From Clostridia bacterium (GTDB lineage: Bacteria; Bacillota; Clostridia; Oscillospirales; CAG-272), in contig JAGALS010000044.1 in assembly GCA_017625065.1 (NCBI GenBank), positions 1 to 64,000 of the forward strand: a stretch of DNA of 64,000 nucleotides, written 5' to 3'. The notes beneath the pieces were generated by a model. The model worked only from the letters and a program-made list of their open reading frames with translations, ran no database searches and was not told the DNA's origin. Below are positions 52,114 to 61,320 of the stretch, piece by piece (positions within the stretch are counted from its first letter, which is position 1; each line of letters starts with the position of its first letter). Position numbers and translations under genes: made by a program.

Positions 52114-53177
52114 TGTTTGATACGTTAAACACCATTGAGGCACGCTTTTTGGAGCTGGAAGCCAAAAGCGCGGATCCCAATTTCTTATCAGACAGTCAGA
52201 CTGCTGCCGCCTTGATGAAGGAATACAGACAGATTGAGCCAACCGTTCTGAAGCTGCGCGAATGGCGCAAATTCAAAAAAGAGGCAGAAGAGGCAAAATT
52301 TCTTTCGGAGATCGAGCAGGACGGTGAGCTGTTGGCACTTGCCGATGCCGAATATAAAAGCTGTATTGCCGCTTGCGAGGCGCTGGAAGCAGAGCTTCGC
52401 GTGATGCTGATACCCCGTGACCCCAACGATGACCGAAACGTTATTGTCGAGATCCGCGCGGGGGCGGGCGGCGAGGAGGCGGCGCTGTTTGCCGCCGTAC
52501 TATACCGTATGTATGCGATGTATGCCGAGGCGACGGGCTTTCGCACCGCGCGGCTTGGCGCCAACGAGACCGAGCTTGGCGGCTTTCGCGAGATCGCCTT
52601 TTCCGTCGAAGGTGACGGCGCTTATTCCAGGTTTAAGTTTGAATCGGGTGTACATCGTGTGCAACGCGTGCCCGTAACCGAATCGCAAGGACGTATCCAA
52701 ACCTCGACCGTCACGGTCGCAGTACTCCCCGAAGCGGAGGAAGTCGAGGTCGAGATCCTGCCCGCAGACATCAAAATGGAGTCCTGCAAGAGCTCGGGCG
52801 CGGGCGGTCAGCACATCAATAAGACCGAATCTGCCGTACGTCTCACGCATCTACCAACAGGTATCGTTGTCGAATGTCAGGAGGAGCGCAGTCAGTTCAA
52901 AAACCGCGATAAAGCGATGAAAATGCTGCGCGCAAGGCTTTATGACATCAAGCAACGCGAGCAAAACGAGCAGATCGCGGGCTCACGCCGCGCACAGGTC
53001 GGTACGGGTGATCGCAGCGAGCGCATCCGCACCTATAATTATCCGCAAAACCGCGTGACCGATCACCGTATCGGACTCACGCTCTATCACCTTGAAAAAA
53101 TGCTGAACGGCGATCTGGACGAGCTGATCGATGCACTGCTCACCGACGAGACCGCCAAAAAAATGCAGAACGATTAA
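52113..53177 (+). CDS. prfA: Peptide chain release factor 1
   Basis: Recognises UAA/UAG stop codons and triggers peptide release. 354 residues with the PxT codon-recognition motif in RVPVTESQGR (PVT, about 181-183; typical RF1 rather than the SPF of RF2) and the catalytic GGQ in GAGGQHINK (about 228-230). ATG 52113 overlaps the upstream stop codon. Sua5 follows 11 bases later. A prmC methyltransferase, frequent in this position, is missing. Confidence 0.96.
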   Translation: MFDTLNTIEARFLELEAKSADPNFLSDSQTAAALMKEYRQIEPTVLKLREWRKFKKEAEEAKFLSEIEQDGELLALADAEYKSCIAACEALEAELRVMLIPRDPNDDRNVIVEIRAGAGGEEAALFAAVLYRMYAMYAEATGFRTARLGANETELGGFREIAFSVEGDGAYSRFKFESGVHRVQRVPVTESQGRIQTSTVTVAVLPEAEEVEVEILPADIKMESCKSSGAGGQHINKTESAVRLTHLPTGIVVECQEERSQFKNRDKAMKMLRARLYDIKQREQNEQIAGSRRAQVGTGDRSERIRTYNYPQNRVTDHRIGLTLYHLEKMLNGDLDELIDALLTDETAKKMQND

Positions 53178-53188
53178 AGGAGTCACCC

Positions 53189-54235
53189 GTGGAAACCAAA
53201 ATTTATCAAGTGAACTCCAACAATGACACCGCCGCCATAAAGGATGCCGCCGATATTCTGCGGCGGGGCGGACTTGTGGTCTTTCCCACCGAGACCGTTT
53301 ACGGGCTTGGCGGAAACGCCACCGACCCCGAGGCGGCAAAGGCGATCTATGCGGCAAAGGGTCGTCCTTCGGACAACCCCCTCATCATTCACGTGGCAAG
53401 CCCCGAGGATGCAGAACCCTACGCCGTCACAAGCGATGCGTATTACCGTCTGGCAAGGCGATTTATGCCCGGCCCACTCACGGTGATCCTGCCGAAAAAG
53501 GATACGATCCCCCTTTCCGTCACAGGTGGACTTGAAACGGTTGCGGTCCGCTGCCCCGCGCATCCGGTGGCACAGGAGCTGATCAAGGCGGCGGGGCTGC
53601 CGATCGCGGCACCCTCTGCCAACCGATCGGGCAAGCCCTCACCCACCTGTGCCGCGCACGTCATCGAAGATCTGCTCGGACGGGTAGATGTGATCCTGGA
53701 CGGCGGTGATTGCGAGGTAGGGCTTGAATCCACCATCGTCAAATTGGATGGTGAGAGTGGCGTTCTGCTGCGCCCCGGTGCCATTACACCCGAGGACCTC
53801 GAAAGCGTGCTTTCCGATCTCTCCATCTCCCCTGCTGTCACGGCGGCTCTGCGCGAGGGTGAGCGCGTGCTTTCCCCCGGTATGAAATACCGCCATTATG
53901 CGCCAAGCGCGCCACTGACACTGCTTGAGGGCGAGGAGGATGCCGTTCGCGCGTTCCTTATTGAAAAAGCCAATGATCATAGCATCGGCATTCTCTGCTT
54001 TGAGGAGGAGCTCCCTCTGATGCCCGAAGGCGCAAGCCTTTTTCCCGTTGGCAAGCGCGCCGATCTTGAAGCGCAGGCACATCGCCTGTTCTCAGCTCTT
54101 CGCGATGCCGATCATGCATCTCATATCCGTCAGCTTTATGCTCATCTCCCGTCCAAAACGGGACTTGGACTTGCTCTGTATAACCGCGCGATCCGCGCCG
54201 CGGCTCATACGATCCTTCATATAGACCGAACATAA
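53189..54235 (+). CDS. L-threonylcarbamoyladenylate synthase (Sua5/YwlC)
   Basis: Makes threonylcarbamoyl-AMP for t6A37 of ANN-decoding tRNAs. The 348-residue protein is the long Sua5 form: an N-terminal YrdC domain (about 15-205) with FPTETVYGLGG, KGRPSDNPLIIH and PSANRSGKPSPT motifs, and a C-terminal Sua5 domain starting around 215 with the linker SPGMKYRHYAPSAPL. Start is GTG 53189 behind AAGGAG. prfA-sua5 is a common Firmicutes order. Confidence 0.93.
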   Translation: METKIYQVNSNNDTAAIKDAADILRRGGLVVFPTETVYGLGGNATDPEAAKAIYAAKGRPSDNPLIIHVASPEDAEPYAVTSDAYYRLARRFMPGPLTVILPKKDTIPLSVTGGLETVAVRCPAHPVAQELIKAAGLPIAAPSANRSGKPSPTCAAHVIEDLLGRVDVILDGGDCEVGLESTIVKLDGESGVLLRPGAITPEDLESVLSDLSISPAVTAALREGERVLSPGMKYRHYAPSAPLTLLEGEEDAVRAFLIEKANDHSIGILCFEEELPLMPEGASLFPVGKRADLEAQAHRLFSALRDADHASHIRQLYAHLPSKTGLGLALYNRAIRAAAHTILHIDRT

Positions 54236-54253
54236 ACCGAAAGGAAGTTTAAG

Positions 54254-56524
54254 ATGGCAAAGAAAAAGAATTCTCCCGTCACCGAATACTCCCGCATCAT
54301 TCCCGCTCCATCCACGCCGCAGCCCATCACGGAGACCATTGAGAAGAACTACATGCCCTACGTTATGAGCGTGATCATCTCCCGTGCGATCCCCGAGATC
54401 GACGGTCTCAAGCCCTCGCACCGTAAGCTTTTGTACACGATGTATAAAATGGGACTTTTGACAGGCGGTAAAACCAAAAGCGCCAACGTTGTTGGACAAA
54501 CGATGAAGCTCAATCCTCACGGCGATGCCGCGATCTATGATACCATGGTGCGTCTGACGCGCGGTCACGCGGCGCTGCTTCACCCTTTGGTAGACTCTAA
54601 AGGAAGCTTTGGCAAGCAGTATTCCAGCGACATGAAATGTGCCGCCTCCCGTTACACCGAAGTGAAACTGGACGGCATTTGTAACGAGCTCTTTTCGGGC
54701 ATCGATCGCGATGCCGTGGATTTCATAGACAACTATGACAACACCATGAAAGAGCCCGTGCTGCTTCCCACCACCTTCCCCAACGTGCTTGTCACGCCAA
54801 ACATGGGTATCGCGGTCGGTATGGCATCCAATATCTGCTCGTTTAATCTTGCCGAGGTCTGCGACGGCGCCATTGCCCTTCTCCGCAACCCCAAAACCAG
54901 CATTGAAAAGATCCTGGATCTGATCAAGGCACCCGATTTTTCGGGCGGCGGCCTGATCATTTACGACCGAGATCAAATGCGCAAGATCTACGAGACCGGT
55001 CAAGGCCCGATCCGCATCAGATCACGGTATAAATATGATAAGGAAGAAAACTGCATCGATATTTTGCAGATCCCCTATTCCACCAGCATCGAGGCGATCC
55101 TGGACAGCATCGCTTCACTTGTGAAGGAAGGAAAGATCAAGGAGATCAGCGATTTCCGCGATGAGATCGACCTCAACGGCTTCAAGCTGACACTTGACCT
55201 CAAAAAAGGAACCGATCCCGACAAGCTGATGAACAAGCTCTTCAAGCTCACGCCTCTTGAGGATAGCTTCAAGTGCAACTTTAACGTTCTGATCAACTCT
55301 ACCCCTCGCCAGCTCGGTGTAGTGGACATTCTGAAGGAATGGATCCTATTCCGCACCGAATGTGTGCGCCGCGAGCTGCGTTTTGACCTGCAAAAGAAAA
55401 AGGACCGTCACCATCTTCTCACAGCCCTTGGAAAAGTCTTGCTGGATGTCGACAAAGCTGTGCGCATTATCCGCAAGTCCGAAACCGATGAGCAGGTCAT
55501 CACCGACCTGATGACGGGCTTTGAGATCGACGAAAAGCAGGCAGAATACATTGCCAACATCAAGTTGCGCAACCTGAACAAAAAATACATGCTGAACTGC
55601 GTTCAGGAGATCGAGGAGCTGAGAGCCGCCATTGCGGATATCGAGGCAACGCTTGCCGACGAGCTCAAGCTCCGCGCAAAGATCGCCGAGCAACTGACCG
55701 AGATCAAGAAAAAATACGGCAAGCCCAGACAGTCACAGCTGCTTTTCGCTTCCGATATTGAAGAGGTCGTTGAAGAAGATACGGTTGAAAATTATCCCGT
55801 TCGCTTGGTGCTGACCAAGGAAGGTTATTTCAAGAAGATCACCTTCCAATCCCTGCAAGGCAGTGCAAGGATCGGTAAGGATGAGCAAAAGCTCAAGGAG
55901 GGCGACGAGATCAATCAGATCTTCGATGCCGAAAACAAGGACAATTTGCTGATCTTTACGGACAAGGCGCAGGTCTATCGTGTTGAAGTCGATACCTTTG
56001 ATGTGACCAAAACCTCCGCTATGGGCGTTTTCCTGAACGCGGAGCTGAAAATGGACAAGGATGAGCACCCCCTCTTTATGAAGGTACAAAACACCTATCC
56101 CGAGGGCGAAAATATGGTCTTTGTCTTCGAAAACGGCAAGGGCGTGCGTACACCCATTACGGCTTATGAGACAAAGGGCAACCGCCGTAAGCTGACAAAT
56201 GCTTACTCCTCCAATTCCCCCATTGTCGGCATTTTCTATGAGGTGGAAAAGAACCCCTTCGAGATCATGCTGCTCTCGGATGCCGACCGCGCCATTGTCA
56301 TCAAATCTTCGCTGATCCCCTTTATGCCGACACGCGCTTCGGGAGGCATCACACTGATGAGCTTTGGCCGCAAGGAGAAAAAAGTCGTTTCTGCCCTTTC
56401 CAACTTTATAGATGTTTACGGTGATCCCAAGGGTTACCGCAAATATAAAGTCCCCGCTACGGGGGTATTGCTCAACGATAAAAACGTAGAGGCAATGCAA
56501 TTATCTATGGATGACAAAATTTAA
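54254..56524 (+). CDS. Type IIA DNA topoisomerase subunit A (ParC/GyrA-like)
   Basis: 756-residue breakage-reunion subunit. The catalytic Tyr134 is in AASRYTEVKL; surrounding motifs (SRAIPEIDGLKPSHRKLLY, GDAAIYDTMVRL, TPNMGIAVGMA) match the family. The C-terminal third folds like beta-pinwheel blades, but no GyrA box (QRRGGRG-type) is evident, so it looks closer to topoisomerase IV subunit A than to gyrase A. No gyrB/parE partner gene is adjacent. RBS AAAGGAAG precedes the ATG. It follows sua5 by 18 bases and a small membrane protein gene follows it by 8. Confidence 0.9.
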   Translation: MAKKKNSPVTEYSRIIPAPSTPQPITETIEKNYMPYVMSVIISRAIPEIDGLKPSHRKLLYTMYKMGLLTGGKTKSANVVGQTMKLNPHGDAAIYDTMVRLTRGHAALLHPLVDSKGSFGKQYSSDMKCAASRYTEVKLDGICNELFSGIDRDAVDFIDNYDNTMKEPVLLPTTFPNVLVTPNMGIAVGMASNICSFNLAEVCDGAIALLRNPKTSIEKILDLIKAPDFSGGGLIIYDRDQMRKIYETGQGPIRIRSRYKYDKEENCIDILQIPYSTSIEAILDSIASLVKEGKIKEISDFRDEIDLNGFKLTLDLKKGTDPDKLMNKLFKLTPLEDSFKCNFNVLINSTPRQLGVVDILKEWILFRTECVRRELRFDLQKKKDRHHLLTALGKVLLDVDKAVRIIRKSETDEQVITDLMTGFEIDEKQAEYIANIKLRNLNKKYMLNCVQEIEELRAAIADIEATLADELKLRAKIAEQLTEIKKKYGKPRQSQLLFASDIEEVVEEDTVENYPVRLVLTKEGYFKKITFQSLQGSARIGKDEQKLKEGDEINQIFDAENKDNLLIFTDKAQVYRVEVDTFDVTKTSAMGVFLNAELKMDKDEHPLFMKVQNTYPEGENMVFVFENGKGVRTPITAYETKGNRRKLTNAYSSNSPIVGIFYEVEKNPFEIMLLSDADRAIVIKSSLIPFMPTRASGGITLMSFGRKEKKVVSALSNFIDVYGDPKGYRKYKVPATGVLLNDKNVEAMQLSMDDKI

Positions 56525-56532
56525 GGAGATAC

Positions 56533-56745
56533 ATGAAAATGAGTAAAAAAAGCAAAAAGTTAGCAGTCCGTATTCTGGCTTGGATCCTTGCAATCCTGAT
56601 GGTGGTCGGCCTTGCCGTATTGACCGTTCAGATGATCATTGTAAACATCGAAGAGAAAAAGGCTGAAGAGGAAAAAGCACAAAAAGAACAGCAAGAACAG
56701 ACCGAGGGCGGCGAAGACGATCACGACCACGATCACGACCATTAA
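56533..56745 (+). CDS. Small membrane protein with His-Asp-rich tail
   Basis: 70-residue protein: a Lys-rich N terminus (KMSKKSKKLAVR), one transmembrane helix (about 14-36), then a charged EEKKAEEEKAQKEQQEQ coiled-coil-like segment and a tail of alternating Asp and His (HDHDHDH). The tail faces the outside if the helix follows the positive-inside rule. It could bind divalent metals such as zinc or nickel. Two starts are possible (56533 or 56539); AAGGAG lies 4 and 10 bases before them. Likely co-transcribed with the topoisomerase gene. The family is unknown to me. Confidence 0.72.
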   Translation: MKMSKKSKKLAVRILAWILAILMVVGLAVLTVQMIIVNIEEKKAEEEKAQKEQQEQTEGGEDDHDHDHDH

Positions 56746-56793
56746 AAAATCCAACGGCAGAAGCTGAATGTCAGCTTCTGCCGTTGGATTTTT
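56745..56793 (+). terminator. Terminator of the 48.4-56.7 kb plus-strand run
   Basis: A 23-bp perfect stem (arm AAAAATCCAACGGCAGAAGC, extended by TGA) with an ATG loop, ending in TTTTTC. One of the strongest hairpins in the window. Confidence 0.92.
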
Positions 56794-56920
56794 CTTCTTA
56801 ACAACGTCTTATTATACCCAAAACATACCCCGTATGTCAATGCTTTTTCAAGAAAAAAACGAGAAAAAGTAAAAGCTTTTTTCTAAAGATAAAACTTTTG
56901 AAAAAATTTGTCAAAAATGC

Positions 56921-56949
56921 TTGACTTTTGCTTTTTGGCGTAGTATATT
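56921..56949 (+). promoter_or_regulatory. Promoter of the ABC transporter-DUF1854 unit
   Basis: TTGACT (56921-56926), 17-nt spacer, TATATT (56944-56949), about 56 nt before the start codon. Confidence 0.78.
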
Positions 56950-57005
56950 GAAGGCACAACCGAAAAGGAAGGTCGCGATTCCTTCGTGAACGCGATACAA
57001 GGACT

Positions 57006-59279
57006 ATGTCACTCAATTTTTTGATCAATCAACACTTGGATGAAAAACAAAGCGCGGCGCTCGTTGCCGAGAGCCGTGAGGATGATCCCATTTTGTATGC
57101 GATCATTGGCGAGATCTCGCAGGATAACCGTTACGTCACCACCGCGCTGGCGGTCACCCACTCCTCTTTGTTTACCTTTGATTTTGAAAACGAAAAGGTC
57201 ACGGGACGCATCGCCATTTCTGATATTAGCAAGATCTTCACGAAGCGTATGTACGGCAACGGATTGCTTCGTGTTAAAACCAATGACGGTCAGCTTCACG
57301 ATCTGTTTCGCTTTACCTTTACCGTCGCAGGGCTTTGCGATGCCGTAGTCGCTTATGTGCAGGGTCTGCAGAGTGGCGAAACGATAGAGGAAGAAATGAA
57401 GGCGATCGACGGTGCTTACGAAAAGCTGCTTTCGGTCTGCCCCAAGTGCGGTCGCACCCTTTCCGCCCCCGGTGTTCCCTGCATCGGATGTATGAACAAA
57501 GGAAAGCTGCTCAAAAAACTCGGCGCTTATCTAAAGCCCCAAAGCGGCATTTTGCTCCTTTCCGTATTCCTATCGCTGTTCACAACATCCTTGCATTTAC
57601 TGCCACCTTTTCTGACCAAAACGCTGGTCGACGACATTCTGCCAAGCTTTGACACGAAAGCGCTTCTGATCGTTTCCCTTTTGCTTGTCGCCGTTTATGT
57701 GTGTCGCTTCAGCCTTTCGGCTGTTCGCGGCTATTTGATGCGTATATCGGGCGATCACATCGTTGCGAATATCCGTCGCGACGTTTACGAAAAAGCGCAG
57801 CATTTGCCAATGCGCTTTTACGACAAGACCTCGACGGGCGCCGTCATCAACCGCATCAGCACGGATACTGCCACCCTGCAGTCATTTATGCTGCGCGTTA
57901 CGCAAGACGTGATCGTGCAGGCATTCAGAATGGCTGGTATCATTATCGTGATGATGATTATGGATCCCCGCCTGACACTTCTGTCGCTTTGCCCCGTTCC
58001 GATCGTTGTGATCGGCTCACGCATCTTCCGCAAAAAGATCGCGCCCTTCTACCGCCGCATCTGGCGCCGCTCTTCTGCGGTCACCTCGGTCCTCACCGAC
58101 ACCATCCCCGGCATCCGCGTGATCAAATCCTTCACCAATGAGAAAAACACCGCCAAGCGCTTTTCCGATTGTGTTGAGGAATGGCGCGTGACCGATAGCA
58201 AGGCGGGCAAGATCCTAAACGCCTACCCCGCCATCGTCAATGCCTTGATCTCTTGCGGTACCGTTGTGATCTGGGGCTTTGGCGGCAGTATGGTCATTCA
58301 GAATCTGCAAAGCGGCAATACCGGCGCTTTGACCATCGGCTTGCTTGTTTCCTTTATTTCCTATGCTTCGATGTTTTACGAGCCCGTCAACTTCTTCGCC
58401 AACTTCTCCGACTCCACCCAAAGTGCCATGGCATCCGCTGAGCGCATTATGGATATTCTGGACGCCGAGCCCGAGCACGACTTCGGCAAGGGCAACACCG
58501 ATGCCGATCTTGGCGGTCGGATCGAGTTCAAGCACGTCAACTTCTCGTTCGACCGTACCAAAAAGGTTCTCAAGGACATCAATCTTGTCATTGAACCGGG
58601 CGACATCGTCGGTATCGTCGGCACAACGGGATCGGGCAAATCAACGCTTGTCAACCTTCTTTTGAGATATTACGACCATTACGACGGTGAGATCACCATC
58701 GACGGTGTGGACATCCGCGATATCGATATGCATTATTACCGTTCGCGCATCGGTTACGTGCAGCAAGAGCCGATGATGTTCCACGACACCATCTACAATA
58801 ACATTTCTTACGGTGATGACTCCTTCCTTGCCGATGAGGTCATCAATGCCGCAGACGTAGCGAACGCCCACGAATTTATCGTACGTCAACCCGATGGCTA
58901 TGATTCGATGCTTGGCGAGCGCGGTGTAGGACTTTCGGGCGGAGAGCGCCAACGTATCTCGATCGCACGCGCTATGCTCCGCAATCCCAGAATGCTTGTT
59001 TTTGACGAAGCAACTGCTTCTGTTGACTCCGAAACCGAGCATCTGATCCAGGAAGCGATCGAAAACCTGATCACAGGGCGCACCACCATTATGATCGCCC
59101 ACCGTCTGTCTACCCTTTCCAAGGCAAATAAGATCGTTGTAGTGGATAACGGCAACATCATTGAATGCGGAACGCCGCAGGAGCTTATGGAGCTGAAGGG
59201 CAAGTATTACAGACTTGTTGAGATCCAATCCATGTCGGACAAAGCGGCTGAAATTCGCCGTGCCGAGCGCTTTGAATAA
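57006..59279 (+). CDS. ABC exporter with N-terminal regulatory and zinc-ribbon segments
   Basis: 757-residue fused exporter. Residues 1-125 form a soluble beta-rich domain (a PH-like or similar sensor fold), 140-165 a zinc ribbon (Cys 145, 148, 159, 162), then a six-helix ABC transmembrane domain (about 180-480) and a nucleotide-binding domain with Walker A GTTGSGKST (about 540), Q loop YVQQEPMMFHD, signature LSGGERQ (about 645) and Walker B MLVFDEATASVDSE. The N-terminal portion is absent from ordinary lipid or peptide exporters. The next gene encodes DUF1854, a family that accompanies such transporters; in beta-proteobacteria, as I recall, the pair is linked to cyanophycin metabolism. Substrate unknown. 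RBS AAGGA. Confidence 0.85.
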   Translation: MSLNFLINQHLDEKQSAALVAESREDDPILYAIIGEISQDNRYVTTALAVTHSSLFTFDFENEKVTGRIAISDISKIFTKRMYGNGLLRVKTNDGQLHDLFRFTFTVAGLCDAVVAYVQGLQSGETIEEEMKAIDGAYEKLLSVCPKCGRTLSAPGVPCIGCMNKGKLLKKLGAYLKPQSGILLLSVFLSLFTTSLHLLPPFLTKTLVDDILPSFDTKALLIVSLLLVAVYVCRFSLSAVRGYLMRISGDHIVANIRRDVYEKAQHLPMRFYDKTSTGAVINRISTDTATLQSFMLRVTQDVIVQAFRMAGIIIVMMIMDPRLTLLSLCPVPIVVIGSRIFRKKIAPFYRRIWRRSSAVTSVLTDTIPGIRVIKSFTNEKNTAKRFSDCVEEWRVTDSKAGKILNAYPAIVNALISCGTVVIWGFGGSMVIQNLQSGNTGALTIGLLVSFISYASMFYEPVNFFANFSDSTQSAMASAERIMDILDAEPEHDFGKGNTDADLGGRIEFKHVNFSFDRTKKVLKDINLVIEPGDIVGIVGTTGSGKSTLVNLLLRYYDHYDGEITIDGVDIRDIDMHYYRSRIGYVQQEPMMFHDTIYNNISYGDDSFLADEVINAADVANAHEFIVRQPDGYDSMLGERGVGLSGGERQRISIARAMLRNPRMLVFDEATASVDSETEHLIQEAIENLITGRTTIMIAHRLSTLSKANKIVVVDNGNIIECGTPQELMELKGKYYRLVEIQSMSDKAAEIRRAERFE

Positions 59280-59290
59280 GGAGAACTGAT

Positions 59291-59779
59291 ATGGCACGCA
59301 TTTATATTGATCAATACACAGGCAGGATCAGCCGCAGCGATATATATTTGGTCACGCTTACCTTAAAGGACGGCACGGTCATTCGGGATCTTGAACCCCG
59401 CAAGCTCTTCCCTATCACCAATTCCAATATGTATATCACATTGCTCGACAGCGAGGAAAAAGAGGTCGCGTTCGTGCGCGACCTTGAGGAATTGGATGCG
59501 GATTCCGCGGCTGCTTTAAAGGAATGCTTTAAGGAGTATTACCGCATCCCGCAGATCACAAAGCTCATTTCCAGCGATGAAAAATTCGGCGCCTTGACCT
59601 GGAGAGTCGAAACCGATCGCGGCACCGTTTCCTTCCGCATCCGCAACCGTCACAGCGACATCAAATGTATGAACGGGAATCGGATCCTGGTCCGCGATAC
59701 CAACGATAACCGCTATGAGATCCCCGATTATACGGCAATGGATGCTCACAGCCGACATATCCTGTTTTCCTATCTTTAA
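59291..59779 (+). CDS. DUF1854 domain protein
   Basis: 162-residue soluble protein matching DUF1854 (for example VTLTLKDGTVIRDLEPRKLFPIT near the N terminus, DLEELDADSAAALKECF in the middle, and a C-terminal ITKLISSDEKFGALTWRVETDRG and DIKCMNGNRILVRDTNDNRYEIPD strand set). DUF1854 genes sit beside a specific type of ABC transporter and its function is not established. It starts 11 bases after the transporter gene (RBS AAGGAG) and ends at a strong terminator, so the two form a closed unit. Confidence 0.85.
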   Translation: MARIYIDQYTGRISRSDIYLVTLTLKDGTVIRDLEPRKLFPITNSNMYITLLDSEEKEVAFVRDLEELDADSAAALKECFKEYYRIPQITKLISSDEKFGALTWRVETDRGTVSFRIRNRHSDIKCMNGNRILVRDTNDNRYEIPDYTAMDAHSRHILFSYL

Positions 59780-59782
59780 ACC

Positions 59783-59822
59783 AAAAGACCTTCGGGCGAC
59801 TGCAGTCGCCCGAAGGTCTTTT
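59783..59822. terminator. Bidirectional terminator
   Basis: A 19-bp perfect stem with a GC loop (AAAAGACCTTCGGGCGACT arm) between the convergent DUF1854 and glyS genes. Confidence 0.92.
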
Positions 59823-59831
59823 CTTTATTTA

Positions 59832-61247
59832 TCAGAATGCGATCTTCTTTTCGATATAATCCTTCAGCTCGGAGATCGGGACGCGGACCTGCTCCATCGT
59901 GTCGCGATCACGGACGGTGACACAGTTGTCGGCTGCCTTCTCGGCATCGCCAACTGTCTCAAAGTCAACGGTCACGCAAAGAGGTGTGCCGATCTCGTCC
60001 TCGCGGCGGTAGCGCTTACCGATCGAGCCGGTCTCGTCGTAATCCACGGCGAAGTACTTGGCAAACTCGTCACGAATCTCCAAAGCCTTGTCGGACAGCT
60101 TCTTGGAAAGCGGAAGCACTGCAACCTTGTAGGGTGCGAGAGCTGGATGCAGGTGCAACACAACGCGCACGTCGTTCTTCTCTGCATCGATCACTTCCTC
60201 GTCGTAAGCATCAACAAGGAACGCAAGAGCCACACGGTCAGCACCAAGAGAAGGCTCAACAACGTAAGGCGTATAGCGCTCGTTCGTTTCGGGATCGAAA
60301 TAGGTCATATCCTTACCCGAATGCTTTGCATGCTGGGAAAGGTCGTAGTCGGTACGGTCAGCAACGCCCCAAAGCTCGCCCCAGCCGAACGGGAACAGGA
60401 ACTCGAAGTCGGTGGTACCCTTGGAGTAGAAGGCAAGCTCCTCGGGATCGTGGTCGCGCAGACGGAGGTTCTCCTTACGCATACCAAGGTCAAGCAGCCA
60501 CTTCTCGCAGAAGTTTCTCCAATAGTTGAACCATTCAAGGTCGGTGCCGGGCTTGCAGAAAAATTCCAGCTCCATCTGCTCGAACTCACGGGTACGGAAT
60601 ACGAAGTTACCGGGTGTGATCTCGTTGCGGAAGGACTTACCGATCTGACAAACGCCGAAGGGCAGCTTGCGACGGGTGGAGCGTTGAATGGCGGGGAAAT
60701 TGACAAAGATGCCCTGTGCCGTTTCGGGACGGAGATACACGGTGTTGGTGTTATCCTCGGTGACACCGATAAAGGTCTTGAACATCAGGTTGAACTTCTT
60801 GATGGGGGTGAAATCCTGCTTGCCGCACGTGGGGCAGACGATGCCCTTCTCTGCGATATATTCGGACATCTGCTCGAAGGTCCAGCCGGCGGGATTGTCT
60901 TCAAGCCCGTTTTCGAAGGCGTATTCCTCGATCAACTTATCCGCGCGGTGACGCGCCTTGCATGCCTTGCAGTCCATCAGGGGATCGGAAAATCCGCCCA
61001 CGTGACCGGAAGCCACCCATGCCTCGGGGTTCATAATGATCGCGCTGTCAAGCCCGACGTTGTAGCGGCTCTCCTGCACGAATTTCTTCCACCACGCCTT
61101 TTTGACGTTATTCTTGAACTCAACGCCAAGAGGGCCGTAGTCCCAAGAGTTGGCAAGGCCGCCATAGATCTCGGAGCCGGGGAAGATAAAGCCGCGATTT
61201 TTACAAAGGGCTACGATTTTGTCCATTGTTTTGTCCAGATTGTTCAT
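59832..61247 (-). CDS. glyS: Glycyl-tRNA synthetase (dimeric, eukaryote/Firmicutes-type GlyS)
   Basis: Class II aminoacyl-tRNA synthetase that charges tRNA-Gly. The 471-residue single chain is the alpha2 type, not the alpha2-beta2 GlyQ/GlyS of most bacteria. It starts with the catalytic-core [32 protein letters not shown] segment, motif 2 [11 protein letters not shown] near 215, and motif 3 [11 protein letters not shown] near 330. A zinc-type CxxC pair (CPTCGK) lies near 145. The leader is only about 60 nt long, so a T-box riboswitch is excluded. RBS AGGAG precedes the ATG. Confidence 0.95.
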   Translation of the reverse strand: MNNLDKTMDKIVALCKNRGFIFPGSEIYGGLANSWDYGPLGVEFKNNVKKAWWKKFVQESRYNVGLDSAIIMNPEAWVASGHVGGFSDPLMDCKACKARHRADKLIEEYAFENGLEDNPAGWTFEQMSEYIAEKGIVCPTCGKQDFTPIKKFNLMFKTFIGVTEDNTNTVYLRPETAQGIFVNFPAIQRSTRRKLPFGVCQIGKSFRNEITPGNFVFRTREFEQMELEFFCKPGTDLEWFNYWRNFCEKWLLDLGMRKENLRLRDHDPEELAFYSKGTTDFEFLFPFGWGELWGVADRTDYDLSQHAKHSGKDMTYFDPETNERYTPYVVEPSLGADRVALAFLVDAYDEEVIDAEKNDVRVVLHLHPALAPYKVAVLPLSKKLSDKALEIRDEFAKYFAVDYDETGSIGKRYRREDEIGTPLCVTVDFETVGDAEKAADNCVTVRDRDTMEQVRVPISELKDYIEKKIAF

Positions 61248-61277
61248 AGCATCTCCTAATAATATAAATATGAATTT

Positions 61278-61306
61278 ATTTTACTCTCCAGACAGGGTTT
61301 TGTCAA
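61278..61306 (-). promoter_or_regulatory. Promoter of glyS
   Basis: TTGACA (61306-61301), 17-nt spacer, TAAAAT (61283-61278), about 30 nt before the start codon. Confidence 0.88.
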
Positions 61307-61320
61307 GAGAAACAGACGAT

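Noticed and set aside
59715..61259. Long plus-strand ORF (514 codons) opposite glyS
   Set aside because: Shadow of glyS, and it crosses the strong terminator at 59783-59822.
61248..61310. T-box riboswitch before glyS
   Set aside because: The leader from promoter to start is only about 30-60 nt, too short, and no T-box sequence or specifier stem is present.
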